Assembly: GCA_964580185.1 (NCBI GenBank)
Contig: CAZOJQ010000008.1
Span: 8,270-72,269 of the forward strand
Direction: 5' to 3'
DNA from: CAYWWY01 sp964580185
GTDB taxonomy: Bacteria > Thermotogota > Thermotogae > MWEM01
Length of the DNA stretch: 64,000 bases
The notes under the pieces were generated by a model that was not told where the DNA came from, ran no database searches, and saw nothing but the letters and a program-made list of their open reading frames with translations. The position numbers and the translations under genes are program-made. Positions within the stretch are counted from its first letter, which is position 1. Each line of letters begins with the position of its first letter. This document shows, one piece after another, positions 32,300-41,238 of the stretch.

Positions 32300-34066
32300 T
32301 CATTCCACCCGAATTGAAATAGCAAAGGTTTGAATCGGAGGGTCCGTTTCCCATGGGCGGCTGAAGGAAAACACAATAACGGTTTCGCCTGGTTGCAATG
32401 CTTGAAAGGTCCATTCCACTTGATACCCAGGGCCGATCAGTCTTATAGCGGGTTCATACGGGATTTCTTGCCGATCAATGACCAAAACCACTTCCGGATT
32501 TTGAATCTCTACAGACCAGACATACCCTGTTGCGGCGTTTTCTGGCAGGGAGATACCGGAGTACTGCCCGATTGATAGGAGATTGGTCTGCCATATAAGG
32601 TCTTTCCGTTCTGGAGTGGACGATTTCGTGATCAGCGGAGTAACCAGAATGCTCGGAGCGTAGGAACGGATGATCTGTTCGAACCTGCCATCTCGTTTTA
32701 TACTGTCCAAGGCTTTTTGCAGTTGATAGACAAAGTGCGGATGCGTTCCTTTGGATGCTGTTATGTAGAAATCTTGAGTCCGAACCGGCAATAGGGGAAC
32801 GACATCATTGATGGAATATCCCGCGGACTCGAACAGAGAGGGCGCGGTTAGGTCGGTGAAGATCGCGAGCTCCACATCTCCATGAATCAGTTGATGTACA
32901 GTGTCTCGAGGATCCAAAGCGCTCTTCAGGTTAGCAAACCCTAGGTCTTTCAACAATTGCTCAGTCCACCAATCTTGAGTGGTTCCAATGGCTGAGTATG
33001 CTTTGGCTGCCATCAGATCAGGGAGGATTGACTCAAAGTCTCTTCGACCATAAAGATAAGCGGTATTGCTTCCTACGGGTCCAATCCAACTAAACAAAGG
33101 GTCCCGCAAAGGAGTCCGATCCATACTGAATAGCAGAATGTTGGGAAGATTCAACGCCAAATCGTATCCGATGGCCCACGGAACAACCAAAATCTCTTGA
33201 TCCATTCCTACCTGTTCCATAAGCGCTTCCATGATTTCAACGACAAATCCCGAAGGACGATGATTCGCTCCCATGAAAGTCACAGGAGGGTATTCTTCGG
33301 TGATTAGCGTGTATATTCCGGGTACATAATGATCTGGGAGCCACCTTTTGTATATCTCTGCAAATGCTCCGCTCTCCTTGAGTTCGTCCAAAACTCTTTG
33401 CCAATTAGCGATGGTGTCCGAAGGGACGCTTTTCGAAAAGCCCAAAAAGTTCATTTCCAAGTGAATGGGAATGACCGGAACCATAGTCAAAGAGGATTCA
33501 TGAACCATGAAGCTTGGCGCGACAATTGAGTTAAAAGGAGCAAGTTCGATCTTGTTTTCGAGAAGATCGTCGAACATTTTTTGTTCATGATCGTAGACAA
33601 TCAAATTCTCGAATCCCGAATCCAGTAAGATTTGATGAGAATAGTAGTTGCGGACGACTCCGATGGAAGTTGCCAGTTTGGCCTCTTCCATGGAAGAAAT
33701 GATCAACAGTTCCTTTGAAGAAGCATACAGATTGGTCATATTGATTGCCAGAGGACCGACCCATTGGAATTGGTCTTTTCTGGCTGGAGTATACACCAGA
33801 GTTGGCAATGAAACCATATCTCCATCCAACATACGGGCGATTGCTTGATCAACGGAGGAAGGATCCCAATGGATGGTATCTCCCAACCGATCTGCAATCA
33901 AATTGGCCACTTCAACGACTAACCCAGCGGCGCTTCCGTTTTCTTCGTATGTCAACGGGTAATAGTCAGGGTGGTACAAGAAAGTGAGTTCTCCTCCAAA
34001 CCCTTTACCCAATCCAATAATCCCCACAATCCATAGATACACAACCCATTTTTTCCATCGAGCCAT
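32300..34066 (-). CDS. secreted protein: two family-3 solute-binding domains fused to a chagasin-like domain
   Basis: The 588-residue protein has a signal peptide (about residues 1-25), then two tandem SBP_bac_3/PBPb-like domains (about 26-250 and 251-475). Each opens with an Y-P-P/Y-Y-P-L-type strand and a G-L-V-V-E-V or G-F-V-V-E-I helix. The last ~95 residues look like a chagasin/I42 cysteine-protease inhibitor: all three inhibitory loops are present as N-A-A-T-G-Y-V-W, G-P-G-Y and S-R-P-W-E. No transporter genes are adjacent. The Shine-Dalgarno is AGGAGG. It lies 46 bases upstream of nqrB on the same strand and may share its transcript. I do not know another protein with this order; whether it senses, binds or inhibits is open. 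Confidence 0.82.
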   Translation of the reverse strand: MARWKKWVVYLWIVGIIGLGKGFGGELTFLYHPDYYPLTYEENGSAAGLVVEVANLIADRLGDTIHWDPSSVDQAIARMLDGDMVSLPTLVYTPARKDQFQWVGPLAINMTNLYASSKELLIISSMEEAKLATSIGVVRNYYSHQILLDSGFENLIVYDHEQKMFDDLLENKIELAPFNSIVAPSFMVHESSLTMVPVIPIHLEMNFLGFSKSVPSDTIANWQRVLDELKESGAFAEIYKRWLPDHYVPGIYTLITEEYPPVTFMGANHRPSGFVVEIMEALMEQVGMDQEILVVPWAIGYDLALNLPNILLFSMDRTPLRDPLFSWIGPVGSNTAYLYGRRDFESILPDLMAAKAYSAIGTTQDWWTEQLLKDLGFANLKSALDPRDTVHQLIHGDVELAIFTDLTAPSLFESAGYSINDVVPLLPVRTQDFYITASKGTHPHFVYQLQKALDSIKRDGRFEQIIRSYAPSILVTPLITKSSTPERKDLIWQTNLLSIGQYSGISLPENAATGYVWSVEIQNPEVVLVIDRQEIPYEPAIRLIGPGYQVEWTFQALQPGETVIVFSFSRPWETDPPIQTFAISIRVE

Positions 34067-34114
34067 GATTGCACTCCTCCTGTCAATGGTTTTCAGTACT
34101 CATCGTCCAATCCA

Positions 34115-34615
34115 TCAAAGAGGATCAGAGATTATGCCACGAAGATCTTGGAAATACTGCTTCTGGAGCTGAAACATTACGCGAGACTGATCCGGGTCTT
34201 TTTCATGATCCATTCCGAGAAGATGAAGGAGGGAATGGATCAAAAGAAAAGCCATCTCTTCGTACGGTTGATGGCCTTCTTCCGTCGCTTGTCTTTCTAC
34301 CTCTTGGGCTGAGAAATAAATTTCTCCCACGAGGGGTGATTCTTCTCCAACCATATCCCATTGGGTTTCTTGGTCTAGATAGTTGAAGGTCAAGACATCC
34401 GTGGTTTCTTGTTTATTTCGGTATTGGCTGTTCAAACGGCGCATTTCTTCATTATTGGTGTAAATGATGTTCAATCGAGACCCGAGCGCTGCAAATCCCT
34501 TGGGCATTACATGGTCGACAATGGCTTGTATTTGAGGAAGAGAAAGGGGCGCTTGTTGCTCGGGGCCAATTGCCATTAGTTCTACAGTAAGGCTGGCGCT
34601 TTTGCGTTCATCCAT
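34115..34615 (-). CDS. ybeY: endoribonuclease YbeY (rRNA maturation factor)
   Basis: The 166-residue metalloprotein carries the H-x3-H-x5-H zinc motif as H-S-L-L-H-L-L-G-M-D-H (usual form HGxLHLxGYDH, so the second residue is Ser instead of Gly). The start at 34615 has AAAGGAGG about eight bases upstream; a frame extending to 34639 lacks one. It acts in 16S rRNA processing and ribosome quality control. It follows pgpH with an eight-base overlap, in the widespread phoH-pgpH-ybeY order. Confidence 0.92.
   Translation of the reverse strand: MDERKSASLTVELMAIGPEQQAPLSLPQIQAIVDHVMPKGFAALGSRLNIIYTNNEEMRRLNSQYRNKQETTDVLTFNYLDQETQWDMVGEESPLVGEIYFSAQEVERQATEEGHQPYEEMAFLLIHSLLHLLGMDHEKDPDQSRVMFQLQKQYFQDLRGIISDPL
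34131..34139 (-). promoter_or_regulatory. candidate extended -10 for the solute-binding/chagasin gene
   Basis: Minus-strand TG-g-CATAAT (hexamer 34131-34136) lies inside the ybeY 3' end, about 65 bases before the start at 34066. The hexamer is one base off consensus and no -35 is evident. Confidence 0.25.
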
Positions 34616-36041
34616 TTCCTTTTCCTCCTTTTTCCCCAATGATCAAAGCGATTTCCTCTTTCGGGTATTCGATTCGTTTGTGGGAGAATTTATGGAGGAC
34701 GCGAATAAATTCCTCGATAATGATTTCAATATCCTTCAAGGTCAAGCCTGAATCATCCAACTGTCTTTCCAGATAGATCCCGTTGATGATATCATTGACT
34801 ACTTCTTTGATCTTTTGAATGTTTGGATTCTGAATGCTCCGAGCTGCGGCTTCAACAGAATCCGCAAGCATCAAAATTCCGGCTTCTTTAAACTTTGGAC
34901 GGGGTCCCAAGTATCGAAACTGTTCTTCGGTTACAGACAAATCGGCGGCTTTTGCTTTGTTGTAGAAGAACTTTTGAACCCTTGTTCCGTGATGTTGAGC
35001 CGCTAAATCTTGAAAAAGGAGGGGGAGTCGGTACTTTTCGCAAAGTTCAACCCCATATCGGATGTGCTCCTGCAAAACCAAGTGACTCAGATTGGGCGCC
35101 AAATGATCATGCGGATTTTCGTCCGTTTGGTTTTCAACGAAAAAGAGCGGTTTTTTTATCTTTCCAATGTCATGAAAATATGCGCCCGTTCTTGCCAAGA
35201 TGGGGTTAACCCCGATTTTCTCAGCAGCGGCTTCCGAAAGGTTTGCCAGCATAAAGCTATGGTAGTAGGTGCCTGGAGCATTCTCCAATAAGCTTTTTAA
35301 GAGGGGTTGGTTCAGGTTGCCTAGTTCCATCAGCCCAATGTTGGAATAGATTCGGCTTCCCCATTCGACATAGGGTAAGATCCCAACCACAAGAACCGAA
35401 GAGATGGGAGGCAAAATGCTTACAAGTAGCAGGTCTATCAATTGAAACCGTTCAAATCCTGCGTACATCAATAAAAGAAAGAAAGCGCCTTTCAACGCTC
35501 CAAGCAAAAAAGAATACATAGCGAGATCGATTCTACGGTTGATATTTTGGACCACGCTAGCCGTAGCAACACCAGTGAGAAGCAAGAAAAGAATATATGG
35601 TGCACTGCTTGGGAACAGGATTCCAGCGTGAAAAGCAATAAAAATGGCGGCCGCGTGTCCGGCTCGTTTTCCAAAAAGGATCGCAACCATTGCAACCCCA
35701 AGAAAAACCGTTACGCTCAGATGACCCATCGAAAAACCCATCAAGGTGTTCAATGTGCATTGGAAAAGGAGGACGGAGTAAAAGGTAATGCGATAGCTTC
35801 TGTGCAATAAGAAAAATCGGTTTTTGACAATTGCTGTTTCGCAAATCAGGAGTTCGATTGCGAACAGAAAAAGGAAAGTCATGAGGAAAAAAAAGATCTG
35901 CTGGTTTCCAAAGGTGAGAGTCGTTACAAGGCTTAAGAAAACTGCATTGATGAACATTTCCCAATTCATCCGTACGTACCGTTGGAAATGCCTGATTATT
36001 TGATGGGCAGAAACCAGTTTATCCTTGCGTTGAGTCTTCAT
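34608..36041 (-). CDS. pgpH: 7TM-HD phosphohydrolase (PgpH-like), without extracellular domain
   Basis: A 477-residue membrane protein with about seven transmembrane segments (residues ~20-235) and a cytoplasmic HD domain. Metal ligands are seen in Y-Y-H-S-F, F-H-D-I-G-K, L-Q-E-H-I and Q-H-H-G-T. PgpH degrades the second messenger c-di-AMP. Typical PgpH is about 700 residues with a large extracellular 7TMR-HDED domain; here that domain is missing. The start chosen (36041) has GAGGAGA ten bases upstream; the longer frame to 36074 is unsupported. It overlaps phoH by 23 bases and ybeY by eight. Confidence 0.86.
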   Translation of the reverse strand: MKTQRKDKLVSAHQIIRHFQRYVRMNWEMFINAVFLSLVTTLTFGNQQIFFFLMTFLFLFAIELLICETAIVKNRFFLLHRSYRITFYSVLLFQCTLNTLMGFSMGHLSVTVFLGVAMVAILFGKRAGHAAAIFIAFHAGILFPSSAPYILFLLLTGVATASVVQNINRRIDLAMYSFLLGALKGAFFLLLMYAGFERFQLIDLLLVSILPPISSVLVVGILPYVEWGSRIYSNIGLMELGNLNQPLLKSLLENAPGTYYHSFMLANLSEAAAEKIGVNPILARTGAYFHDIGKIKKPLFFVENQTDENPHDHLAPNLSHLVLQEHIRYGVELCEKYRLPLLFQDLAAQHHGTRVQKFFYNKAKAADLSVTEEQFRYLGPRPKFKEAGILMLADSVEAAARSIQNPNIQKIKEVVNDIINGIYLERQLDDSGLTLKDIEIIIEEFIRVLHKFSHKRIEYPKEEIALIIGEKGGKGNG

Positions 36042-37047
36042 TTGGTTGCATCTCCTCGAATCGCTCGTATGCATCGATAATGCTTTTTACTAAAGGATGG
36101 CGAATCACATCCTGTTTTCCCAAAGAAACGAACGATATTCCAAGGACTCCTTTTAATATCGACTGACATTCCACCAACCCAGAGGCCACTCCCTTTTGTA
36201 GGTCTACTTGGGTAATGTCTCCTGTAATGACCACTTTTGAGTAAAATCCGATCCTTGTAAGGAACATCTTCATCTGCTGATGGGTTGTGTTCTGCGCTTC
36301 GTCTAAAATGATGAAGGAATGATTCAACGTTCTTCCGCGCATATATGCCAATGGGGCAATTTCGATAATTTGCTTTTCTTTCAGAAATTGAAATCGTTCC
36401 GGGGTAATCATATCAAAGAGGGCATCATACAAAGGCCGGAGATAGGGATCCACCTTCTCTACCAAACTACCTGGGAGAAATCCCAATCGCTCACCGGCTT
36501 CAACGGCGGGTCGTGTCAGAATAATCCTCTGAACTTTCCCCGATTTCAATGCTTCCACGGCCATAGCGACCGCAAGATACGTTTTCCCTGTACCCGCTGG
36601 ACCAATAGAAAAAACCATATCATTTTCTTTCATGGCTTCCAAATACTTGGCTTGTCCTTTGGTTTTGGGTTTGACCTTGGCCATCTTTAACAAAGCGCTC
36701 TGGGCTCCAAGGACGGGAGACTGAAAGCCAACCTCCTCTTGGGCAATGGAATTGTTTGATTGTCTCAATTCTTTGCCCATTTGAGTGTATCGGTCAAGAA
36801 GGTATTCTGTTTCCATATCATCGGGAACATGACCCAGTTGAACCATCCGAACAAATTCGGAAAGCATTCGAACCGCAGATTCCACTTGACCCGAATCTTC
36901 TCCCCGCACCCATATTTCATCATCAACTGCGCTGATATCCACTTGAAATCGCTCTCGGAAAGTACGGAGTTTGGCATCTTTCTGTCCGAAGAGGTATACA
37001 AGCTCAACATCATAAGGAATTGGGATCTTTTTCAAAGATAATGCCAA
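36019..37047 (-). CDS. phoH: PhoH-like ATPase
   Basis: The 342-residue protein has an N-terminal KH-like region and a PhoH P-loop ATPase domain. Walker A is S-I-G-P-A-G-T-G-K-T-Y-L (near residue 150) and Walker B is H-S-F-I-I-L-D-E-A-Q-N. It is a predicted RNA helicase/RNase-associated ATPase. The ORF can begin at GTG 37053, overlapping the lysA stop, but the GGAGGT there leaves no spacing; TTG at 37047 has it six bases upstream, so I prefer it. It precedes pgpH and ybeY. Confidence 0.9.
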   Translation of the reverse strand: MALSLKKIPIPYDVELVYLFGQKDAKLRTFRERFQVDISAVDDEIWVRGEDSGQVESAVRMLSEFVRMVQLGHVPDDMETEYLLDRYTQMGKELRQSNNSIAQEEVGFQSPVLGAQSALLKMAKVKPKTKGQAKYLEAMKENDMVFSIGPAGTGKTYLAVAMAVEALKSGKVQRIILTRPAVEAGERLGFLPGSLVEKVDPYLRPLYDALFDMITPERFQFLKEKQIIEIAPLAYMRGRTLNHSFIILDEAQNTTHQQMKMFLTRIGFYSKVVITGDITQVDLQKGVASGLVECQSILKGVLGISFVSLGKQDVIRHPLVKSIIDAYERFEEMQPNEDSTQG

Positions 37048-37049
37048 AT

Positions 37050-38276
37050 TCACACCTCCATCAATCGCAGAAGGTCTTCAATTGTCTCTCTTTTCCGGAT
37101 GCATGTAACTTTAGGGCCATCCACCAATACTTCAGCGGGACGAAGGGAGGCATTGTAATTCGATGCCATTGAGAACCCATACGCGCCCGCATCCAGAATG
37201 GCGATCAGTTCACCGGATTCCACCTTGGCCAAATCACGATCCCAAGCGAGTATGTCACCTGATTCACACAATCCCCCCACCACATCGCACACGGTTTTCT
37301 CTCTCTGGTCGGAATGAGAGATCAAGGGGATGATTTGGTGATAGGATTGATATAGGGCGGGACGAATCAGATGGGCCATGTGGGTATCGCATACCAAGAA
37401 ACTCCGACTGTGCCCTTTCTTATGATAAATGCATTTGCTAACCAGTATTCCTGCATTTGCGATCAAAAACCGCCCCAATTCCAGAAGAACGGGTGGTTCA
37501 AATCTGCTTAATCTGGGAAGGATATGTTTTTGATACTCCTTGATCGAAAATGCTGTTCCATCATGCAGATAATCAATTCCCCAGCCTCCACCCATGTTCA
37601 AGCGTTGGATGGTAGGGTAAGATTGCGCGAAAGCGCTTAGCTTGTCTATCGCTTCGACAAATGGGGAAACCTCCTGAAGATTGGAACCAATATGAGCATG
37701 AATGCCGACAATGCCCAAGCGATCATGAGCGAGAAGCTCTTTGGCTTGTTCCAAAGGGATACCGAATTTGCTTTTTTTTAGGCCGGTAGAAACATAGGGA
37801 TGGACCAACGGGTCAACATCTGGATTTACCCTGAGAAAAAACAAAGGCCGGATGGATGGTTGGATCACGTCAACCAAATCTACCACTTGCCGATACACTT
37901 CCTGAGAATCGATATTGATGGAGTGGACTCCTTCTCTAAGGAAAAAAGTTATGTCTGAAGGGGAAATCGCATTGCCGTTGATAACAATCTGATCGGGGGA
38001 AGCTCCGGCGCGCCGAGCGAGAAGATACTCGTAGCGTCCCACAACATCGAGCGAACAACCCTCCTGAACCATCAAATGCATCAGGTGGATGTTGTCGTTG
38101 GCTTTGCATGCAAATCCGATTTGCGTCGGTATGTCTCCAAATACTCGTCGTACTTTCTGGATGTTTTCCAGGATTGCGCGTTTGCTGTATATGTACGTTG
38201 GAGTGCCATATTCATTTGTTATGTCATTCGCGCGCGCGTCTTCTATATACCATGTTTGATTCCGCATGTGAATCAT
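37050..38276 (-). CDS. lysA: diaminopimelate decarboxylase
   Basis: The 408-residue fold-type III PLP enzyme converts meso-diaminopimelate to lysine. The PLP lysine is in F-A-C-K-A-N-D (near residue 58), with H-A-H-I-G-S-N, G-G-G-W-G-I-D and C-E-S-G-D (near residue 345) all present. The usual E-P-G-R phosphate-region motif reads E-L-G-R, a small departure. It could be another decarboxylase of this fold (arginine or carboxynorspermidine type), but length and CESGD favour LysA. ATG 38276 has AGGTGG five bases upstream; a GTG at 38285 is the alternative. Confidence 0.87.
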   Translation of the reverse strand: MIHMRNQTWYIEDARANDITNEYGTPTYIYSKRAILENIQKVRRVFGDIPTQIGFACKANDNIHLMHLMVQEGCSLDVVGRYEYLLARRAGASPDQIVINGNAISPSDITFFLREGVHSINIDSQEVYRQVVDLVDVIQPSIRPLFFLRVNPDVDPLVHPYVSTGLKKSKFGIPLEQAKELLAHDRLGIVGIHAHIGSNLQEVSPFVEAIDKLSAFAQSYPTIQRLNMGGGWGIDYLHDGTAFSIKEYQKHILPRLSRFEPPVLLELGRFLIANAGILVSKCIYHKKGHSRSFLVCDTHMAHLIRPALYQSYHQIIPLISHSDQREKTVCDVVGGLCESGDILAWDRDLAKVESGELIAILDAGAYGFSMASNYNASLRPAEVLVDGPKVTCIRKRETIEDLLRLMEV

Positions 38277-38290
38277 ATGAACCACCTGTT

Positions 38291-38830
38291 CTATGGGAAT
38301 TGGATGATCATTTCCTGGATCCCGAAAGGAAGGTGCTCCACTTGAACTCCTGACTGGATGAGGAAATCGATCGCATATCCTTTTCGATATGCTTCATAAT
38401 AGACTACTCGTTTGATACCCGATGCAATAATAAGTTTGGCGCAGTCGATGCAGGGGCTCAGGGTTACATATAGAGTGGCTTGATCCAATGGAATTCCAAT
38501 CCGGCTCGCATAGGCGATCGCATTTTGTTCGGCATGGATGGTACGAATACACCCCCCCCGTTGCGTATCGATGATGCAACCTTCCTGATCACATTGAGCC
38601 ATACCGGAAGGTGCGCCATTATACCCGATCGAAACAATCCGGGTGTCCTTGCAGATAACCGCTCCGATTTGTCCGCGCAAACATGTGCTGCGCTTTCCTA
38701 CGATCCGTGCAATTGTCATATACATTTGATCGAATGAGGGGCGGGATAATTGGGTTTTCCGGGGTTCTTCCCCCTGGGAAAGAATCAACTCGGGATGTTG
38801 TTCAATGAGTTTGCGATATTGATCCGTCAT
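38291..38830 (-). CDS. dCMP/cytidine deaminase family protein
   Basis: The 179-residue protein has zinc deaminase motifs H-A-E-Q-N-A-I (His ligand and catalytic Glu) and P-C-I-D-C-A-K, and the dCMP-deaminase-type S-T-C-L-R-G-Q-I-G-A and G-Y-N-G-A-P-S-G segments. It should deaminate dCMP to dUMP for thymidylate synthesis, although ComEB-like use is possible. The start at 38830 overlaps the hydantoinase stop (ATGA). It is followed by lysA after 14 bases. Confidence 0.9.
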   Translation of the reverse strand: MTDQYRKLIEQHPELILSQGEEPRKTQLSRPSFDQMYMTIARIVGKRSTCLRGQIGAVICKDTRIVSIGYNGAPSGMAQCDQEGCIIDTQRGGCIRTIHAEQNAIAYASRIGIPLDQATLYVTLSPCIDCAKLIIASGIKRVVYYEAYRKGYAIDFLIQSGVQVEHLPFGIQEMIIQFP

Positions 38831-40197
38831 GATCCATCCTCGACCCACTGCTCATTTTTTACCAAAAATCGACCGTCGACCATTGTGCTGACCACTTTCC
38901 CCTCCAACGGAAATCCTTCATATGGCGAGTAATCGGTATTCATGTGTAGTTCCTTTGAGTGGATGGTCCACTTCTTCCCAGGATCAAAAAAGGTCAGGTT
39001 GGCTGGGGCACCAGGTGTGATCTTCCCTCTAAGGGGGTATTGACCAAAAATTTTCGCCGTTTGGGAAGAAAAGATTTTGGAACACCGATCCAGCGTTTCG
39101 TCTTTCAGTATGGGTTTGAGGCGAGAAAAAACAAGAGAGAAGCTTAATTCTACGCCCGCAATCCCATAAACCATTTTGGTAAGATCAGAAGCTCCCTTTT
39201 CTTTTTCTACGGAAAGGAAGGGACAGTGATCCGTTCCAACTGTGTGGATTCGCTTTTCTGCGAGATGCTTCAACAAGAGATCCTGATCCTCCACCGCTCG
39301 CAAGGGTGGGCACATTGCGAACAAGAACCCGCTTTCGGTCTGGTACGCGTCTTGATCCAACAAGAGGTATTGGGGACACGTTTCGATAAAAATCCTCCTA
39401 CCGAGCAAATGTCCGTATTTTCGATGCAGTTCTTCAACGGTCGCTCCGCTGGAAATATGAACGAAATACACGCTCGCTTCGGTTTTTTCTACCAAATGGG
39501 CGATCTTCATGACCTCGACTGATTCAGAAATCACGGGGCGGAGATAAGGAAGCTTTGAAACGGGAATGGGTTCGCCTTCTAGTGTCTTCCTTTGATGAGA
39601 AATCAAGTCATCGTTTTCCGCATGGATCAATACCAGTCGATTCTTTCTGGCTGCTGCTCGCAGGAGCTCGTGCAAGTAACCGGTTCCGGTCATCCGACCC
39701 GAATCTTTATATGTCGTGAAGATTTTGATCCCTTTGATTCCCTCCTGAATGGCGATTTCTACCAAACGCTCTGGAGATATCTTTGGTTCGGCAACAGCTA
39801 GATGAAGAACAACTGGCAGTACCGAATCAATTGTTTCCTTTCTTCGGCGTTGCAGAAAGAAGAAGAGCTGGTCTTCTCCTTCCGTAACCACATCGGAAAA
39901 ATCCATCAACAGGGTGATGCCTCCAAACGCAGCAGCACGGCTGCCGGAAGCAAAGGTATCCGCGGAGATATGCGAACCTACATCGAGTTGCATGTGAACA
40001 TGAGGATCGATAAGCCCAGGGAGGATTGTTTGTCCCTGGGCGTCGTACTTCCAGCCGGAATCCTGTTTGATCAATCCAGATCGCTGGATTGATGTGATAG
40101 AATTACCGGTGATTTGCATGTCAACCAAGAAAGTCCGAGCCCCAATCCATATGGCTCCATTTCGGATGACTCCAGAGTGGGGAGCCTTTTCGGTCAA
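38827..40197 (-). CDS. hyuA: dihydropyrimidinase/hydantoinase (HyuA-like amidohydrolase)
   Basis: A 456-residue cyclic amidohydrolase. Metal ligands are seen in D-P-H-V-H-M (near residue 64), the carboxylated Lys in G-I-K-I-F-T-T-Y-K, H-A-E-N-D, and the Asp in G-T-D-H-C-P-F, a motif typical of dihydropyrimidinase/hydantoinase rather than PyrC. It opens ring amides of hydantoins, dihydropyrimidines or related purine breakdown products. The start seems to be TTG at 40197, overlapping the carbamoyltransferase stop (TTGA), with weak Shine-Dalgarno, so translation is likely coupled. Confidence 0.85.
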   Translation of the reverse strand: MTEKAPHSGVIRNGAIWIGARTFLVDMQITGNSITSIQRSGLIKQDSGWKYDAQGQTILPGLIDPHVHMQLDVGSHISADTFASGSRAAAFGGITLLMDFSDVVTEGEDQLFFFLQRRRKETIDSVLPVVLHLAVAEPKISPERLVEIAIQEGIKGIKIFTTYKDSGRMTGTGYLHELLRAAARKNRLVLIHAENDDLISHQRKTLEGEPIPVSKLPYLRPVISESVEVMKIAHLVEKTEASVYFVHISSGATVEELHRKYGHLLGRRIFIETCPQYLLLDQDAYQTESGFLFAMCPPLRAVEDQDLLLKHLAEKRIHTVGTDHCPFLSVEKEKGASDLTKMVYGIAGVELSFSLVFSRLKPILKDETLDRCSKIFSSQTAKIFGQYPLRGKITPGAPANLTFFDPGKKWTIHSKELHMNTDYSPYEGFPLEGKVVSTMVDGRFLVKNEQWVEDGS

Positions 40198-41183
40198 GGA
40201 CGCCCGCCCATTGTTAAAGCCATTATGGCTTTTGCAGTGTGGAGACGGTTTTCGGCTTCATCATACACGACAGACCATTTTCCATCGATGATTTCGTCGG
40301 TGACTTCTTTATTCCGATCCGCAGGCAGAGCATGCATATAAATGGCTCGGCTGCGAGCCAAATCTATCTTTTTTCGATCGCAAATCCAGTCCTTGTACTC
40401 TGCTTGTTTTGCCCGGATCTCCTGTTCGTTCGAGCCAACATAGAAGCCGCCCCAGTTTTTCGCAATGATGACATCGGCGTCATGGAAGGCTTCTTCCATC
40501 TCATGGACCACTTCGAGCTTCGTCCCGGTACAGCGCGCATTCTCATGGGCCTGTTCCATGATTTCAGGCATTAAATCGAACCCTTTGGGATATGCAAGGG
40601 TGACGTTCATCCCAAATCGCGGAAACATGAGAACTTGAGACTGAGGAACAGAAAGGGGTTTAAGGTGAGATTCTGCGTATGCCCAGGATACAACTACCTT
40701 CAGGCCTCGGGGCTCCTTACCAAACTGTTCTTGAATGGTCATCATATCAGCCATGACTTGGAATGGATGGTATACATCATCTTGAAGATTGAGCACAGGC
40801 ACTTTCGACCATTCTGCCACTCCTCTGAGATAGGAATTCCCAAAGCCATGTTTGCAGTGTCGGATCGATATGCCATGACCCATACGGCTCAAAACCATGG
40901 CGGTGTCCTTGGGGGTCTCTCCATGAGAAATCTGCATATGCAAAGGAGCCAAAAAATGGGCATGACCGCCTAGTTGGGTCATACCGGCTTCCATGGAGTT
41001 TCGGGTCCGCGTGGATTCGTCAAAGAAGATCATGAAGAGCGTCTTGTCGGATAGATAACGGGTTGATTCATTTAAGGCAAATTTCTTTTTCATATCGAAT
41101 GAAAGGTCCAGCATCATAGACAGTTCTTCGACCGAGTAATCCTGGGTTGTGATAAAGTGCCGATTGCGAAATTCAATTGCCAT
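40194..41183 (-). CDS. ygeW: YgeW-like (knotted) carbamoyltransferase
   Basis: The 329-residue protein is of the aspartate/ornithine carbamoyltransferase superfamily. The carbamoyl-phosphate motif is F-D-E-S-T-R-T-R (about residues 53-60), with H-G-E-T and H-P-F-Q-V-M-A-D. The segments W-A-Y-A-E-S-H-L-K-P-L-S-V-P-Q, F-G-M-N-V-T-L-A and K-D-W-I-C match E. coli YgeW as I recall it, a knotted family whose substrate has been unclear and which is tied to anaerobic purine use. The usual H-C-L-P reads H-A-L-P. The start at 41183 has AAAGGGGG seven bases upstream. It heads a transcript with its own promoter. Confidence 0.82.
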   Translation of the reverse strand: MAIEFRNRHFITTQDYSVEELSMMLDLSFDMKKKFALNESTRYLSDKTLFMIFFDESTRTRNSMEAGMTQLGGHAHFLAPLHMQISHGETPKDTAMVLSRMGHGISIRHCKHGFGNSYLRGVAEWSKVPVLNLQDDVYHPFQVMADMMTIQEQFGKEPRGLKVVVSWAYAESHLKPLSVPQSQVLMFPRFGMNVTLAYPKGFDLMPEIMEQAHENARCTGTKLEVVHEMEEAFHDADVIIAKNWGGFYVGSNEQEIRAKQAEYKDWICDRKKIDLARSRAIYMHALPADRNKEVTDEIIDGKWSVVYDEAENRLHTAKAIMALTMGGRP

Positions 41184-41229
41184 AGGTTTTCCCCCTTTGC
41201 TGGTATTGATAAAGGACTGACACAAATGG

Positions 41230-41238
41230 ATTATAGCA
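41230..41238 (-). promoter_or_regulatory. extended -10 promoter for the ygeW-hyuA operon
   Basis: Minus-strand TG-c-TATAAT (hexamer 41230-41235) overlaps the stop codon of the YghO-like gene and lies about 47 bases before the YgeW-like start. The -10 is perfect; -35 is not evident. Confidence 0.55.

Noticed and set aside
38827..40197. Dihydroorotase (pyrC) for pyrimidine synthesis
   Set aside because: The G-T-D-H-C-P-F motif and the YgeW-like neighbour fit hydantoinase/dihydropyrimidinase better; pyrimidine-synthesis genes are not nearby.
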